A program made the position numbers and the translations under genes. Below, piece after piece: positions 3,898-6,090 of a DNA stretch of 6,090 nt; position 1 is the stretch's first letter, and every line of letters begins with the position of its first letter. The stretch is from Chloroflexota bacterium (GTDB lineage Bacteria; Chloroflexota; FW602-bin22; JAMCYS01). The stretch is taken from the NCBI GenBank assembly GCA_021847625.1, contig JAJZQK010000233.1, forward strand, positions 1-6,090, read 5' to 3'. The notes beneath the pieces were generated by a model. It saw only the letters and a list, made by a program, of their open reading frames with translations. It made no database searches and was not told where the DNA came from.

Positions 3898-6090
3898 ATG
3901 GCAGAGGGGCGCCAGGACGTGAGAGGCTTATCGCCGGTTGCTAAACTCTATATAGCGGTGGCGATGGTTCTTGGCGTCGAGCTGCTCGTCCTAAGCTGGC
4001 CCGCCCTTCCTGCCACTCCTGATCAGCAACTGGCGTTCGCGGTTCTCGTAGCCGCGGCGGCGATTGCCCATTTGTTCCCAGTTATCACCAGCAACAACCA
4101 GGCCTATTACGTCACCCCCGTCTTCATCTTCGCCGGACTGCTGCTTCTCCCCCCCAGCGCCCTCGGCCTGCTGATAGTCCTGGCCTTCGTGCCGAGCTGG
4201 CTCCGCAGCAAGTACCCCTGGCATATCCATCTCTTCAATCTAGCCAACCTGTTGATAGACGCCTTTCTAGCGCGAGCCCTCTTCGTGCGGCTGGGCGGGT
4301 CCAGCGGCGGACCTCTGATAGAGCCGCACATTCTACTGGCCGCTCTGCTGGCCGTGACGGTCTTCACCTTCCTCAATCACCTCCTGTTGGGGGTGGTCTT
4401 TCGGCTCACGCGAGGCGACTCCTGGCGCGACACCCGCCTGTTCGACGCGGAGAACCTGCTCGTCGACGGCACGCTGACCTGCACGGGGATCATCGTCGCC
4501 CTGCTCTGGCAGGTGAGCCCGTGGCTGGTCGGCTTGACGATTACGCCCTTGTTCCTCACCTATCGGGCCCTAACCGCGTCGATCTTCCACGAGCAGGCCA
4601 TCTCCGATCCTAAGACTGGGCTGTACAACAGCAGGCACTTCGCCAACGTGTTGGAGGGCGAGTTCCGGCGAGCGGTGCGCTACCGGCGCCCTCTCTCGGT
4701 CATCATGGCCGACCTCGACCTGCTGCGGAACATCAACAACACGTACGGCCATCTGGCGGGCGACGCGGTCCTGCGAGGGGTGGCCCGCATTATCACCGAA
4801 GGGCTGCGTGAGTCGGACGTGGCCTGCCGGTTCGGGGGTGAGGAGTTCGCCGTCGTCTTGCCGGAGACCGACAGCGCCGAGGCTTTTGCCGTGGCCCAGC
4901 GGTTGCGTAAGCGCGTGGAGAGCACGGACTTCAGGGCCTCTACCAGTAGCGAGCCCATCCGGGCTACCCTCAGTCTGGGCGTCGCGTCTTTCCCCAATCA
5001 CGGCGGGGACGCGAGCAGCATCGTGCACCAGGCCGACCTGGCCGTCTACTACGCCAAATTGCGTGGGCGGAACCGGGTCTGGGTCGCCTCGCCCGAGAGC
5101 ACCGCCCTGCGTCCGCTCGTAAGCGAACGGACCGACACCGCCCAAGCTGGGTCGGCGGACGGCCCCGCCACGGATGACGCTTGGCCGAGCCTCGCAGAGG
5201 CAGAGGCTTCCGCCGTCTTGGCGCCGCCGGACGTCGCGAGCGCACGCGGGCGGGAGGCGCCAAAGGGCCAGAACGGCGCCGGTAGAACGAGCGCGGATGG
5301 GGCCGACCTCACGGGTATGAACCTGACGTCGGAACTGGCGGCCGAGCGCGCGGAGAGGGCCGGCAGGTCGGTCCGGTTGCGCTCCTTCCTGGTCGCGGTC
5401 ACGCTGGCAGACGCCGTCGCCGTGTGGGCGGTCTTCCGACCGTGGGAAGCCCGGCTTGATTGGCCGAATCTGGGGGTTCTCTGCCTGGTGATGCTCATCG
5501 CCCAGGTACTTCCTTTGGATACTTATGGACGGGGCAAAGTATACACCGGCAGTGTCTTCCTGCTGGCCGGCGGCATCCTCTTCGGGCTGCCCGTGGCGGT
5601 CGTGTTGGCGCCGGCCCTGGCGATTGCCACTTGGGTTTCGCAGAGAGGGTCGGTCTACCAACTAACATACGACATCGGCGCGACGACCCTCTGGGCGACG
5701 GGAGCCATGCTTGCCTACGAGGCGGTGGTGGCCCTGCTCGCGGGTTTGGAGCCAGTGTTCCTGCTCCTGCCGGCTGCCCTGGCCGGCGTCACCTACTACC
5801 TGGCCGATGCGGGGCTGCAGTCGTTGGCGCTCGGTCTCAAGGAGAACAGGCCTTCGCTGGACGTTTGGGAGGAGCATTTCCGCGGGCGCTTCCTGCACTA
5901 CATCATCTTCGGGGCGCTGGCCCAGCTGCTCGCCTTCACCTACGGCTCGGCCGGCATATACGGGCTTGTCTCATTCGTAGTCCCCCTGTTGATGCTGCAC
6001 TACGTGACGAAACGAGCCGCCGAGAAGGCGGCCCAGAGTATAGCCGACCTTAAGCAGGCGGCCGCCGATCTCATCAGGACGCGGGACAAG
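3898..6090 (+). CDS. Membrane diguanylate cyclase: TM module, GGDEF, linker, second TM module (3' end beyond window)
   Basis: The frame is open to the window end (731 residues visible). Residues about 17-224 form a membrane module of roughly six TM segments with 'YVTPVFIFAG' (71-80) and 'WHIHLFN' (108-114). Residues 233-396 are a GGDEF domain that makes c-di-GMP from two GTP in the cytoplasm: 'DPKTGLYN' (237-244), 'DLDLLRNINNTYGH', active-site GGEEF (313-317), an inhibitory I-site RESD (304-307) and 'AKLRGRNRV' near the end. It looks catalytically intact, although the usual 'ND' is 'NN'. Residues about 397-490 are an Ala/Gly/Asp-rich, probably disordered linker. Residues 494-705 are a second TM module resembling the first ('VYTGSVFLLAGG', 548-559), followed by a helix ('AAEKAAQSIADLKQAAADL') that should lead to another domain downstream, perhaps HD-GYP or GGDEF. 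Start: ATG 3898 is chosen. ATG 3844 (right after an in-frame stop) and GTG 3919 (AGAGGGG 9 nt upstream) are alternatives; ribosome sites do not settle it. Confidence 0.88.
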   Translation, partial: MAEGRQDVRGLSPVAKLYIAVAMVLGVELLVLSWPALPATPDQQLAFAVLVAAAAIAHLFPVITSNNQAYYVTPVFIFAGLLLLPPSALGLLIVLAFVPSWLRSKYPWHIHLFNLANLLIDAFLARALFVRLGGSSGGPLIEPHILLAALLAVTVFTFLNHLLLGVVFRLTRGDSWRDTRLFDAENLLVDGTLTCTGIIVALLWQVSPWLVGLTITPLFLTYRALTASIFHEQAISDPKTGLYNSRHFANVLEGEFRRAVRYRRPLSVIMADLDLLRNINNTYGHLAGDAVLRGVARIITEGLRESDVACRFGGEEFAVVLPETDSAEAFAVAQRLRKRVESTDFRASTSSEPIRATLSLGVASFPNHGGDASSIVHQADLAVYYAKLRGRNRVWVASPESTALRPLVSERTDTAQAGSADGPATDDAWPSLAEAEASAVLAPPDVASARGREAPKGQNGAGRTSADGADLTGMNLTSELAAERAERAGRSVRLRSFLVAVTLADAVAVWAVFRPWEARLDWPNLGVLCLVMLIAQVLPLDTYGRGKVYTGSVFLLAGGILFGLPVAVVLAPALAIATWVSQRGSVYQLTYDIGATTLWATGAMLAYEAVVALLAGLEPVFLLLPAALAGVTYYLADAGLQSLALGLKENRPSLDVWEEHFRGRFLHYIIFGALAQLLAFTYGSAGIYGLVSFVVPLLMLHYVTKRAAEKAAQSIADLKQAAADLIRTRDK

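Noticed and set aside
4570..5661. Open frame of 363 codons on the minus strand.
   Set aside because: It is antisense to the GGDEF domain and linker, whose motifs are unmistakable on the plus strand; the minus product has no recognisable domain.

Overview
The window comes from a high-GC bacterial chromosome. The start codons used (GTG, TTG, and ATG or GTG), the Pro/Thr-rich 'TPTPTPE' linker of the exported protein, the long hairpin-rich gaps between genes and the architecture of the membrane GGDEF protein together suggest Chloroflexota. This is a tentative inference from style, because no rRNA or other phylogenetic marker is present. All recognisable genes lie on the + strand.

Layout: (1) 1-282 is the C-terminal part of an AhpC/TSA-type peroxiredoxin. 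(2) 283-1220 is a gap of more than 900 bases. Its first part (283-480) is full of hairpins. At 676-704 there is a near-consensus sigma70-type promoter (TTTACA, 17 bp, TATAAT). The rest is structured sequence that holds one possible small gene (824-1078). An 11-bp inverted repeat (661-671 and 1166-1176) brackets the promoter-bearing stretch. (3) 1221-1985 is an OmpR/PhoB-type response regulator whose receiver lacks part of its phosphorylation apparatus; it ends in a strong hairpin terminator. (4) 1986-2370 carries a promoter (2116-2145), a folded 5' leader and a Shine-Dalgarno element that can be masked by its own hairpin. (5) 2371-3522 encodes a membrane-anchored extracytoplasmic protein with a Pro/Thr linker and a domain that looks like a TIM barrel but which I cannot assign; it is followed by a 12-bp terminator stem. 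(6) 3523-3897 holds a promoter overlapped by a dyad and a well-folded leader of about 125 nt. (7) 3898 to the window end is a large membrane protein: a multi-TM module, an intact GGDEF (diguanylate cyclase) domain with an I-site, a disordered linker, a second similar TM module, then a helix running off the window.

The genes look like independently transcribed units, not one operon: two of the gaps contain a terminator followed by a new promoter. The theme is signalling and envelope biology: an atypical response regulator, an unknown exported protein and a c-di-GMP enzyme, each preceded by an unusually long, structured leader. The most interesting points are the folded leader just upstream of the diguanylate cyclase gene, the duplicated membrane module around a central GGDEF, and the transcribed but largely unassigned region at 711-1178. 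No CRISPR array, tRNA, rRNA or transposase was seen.
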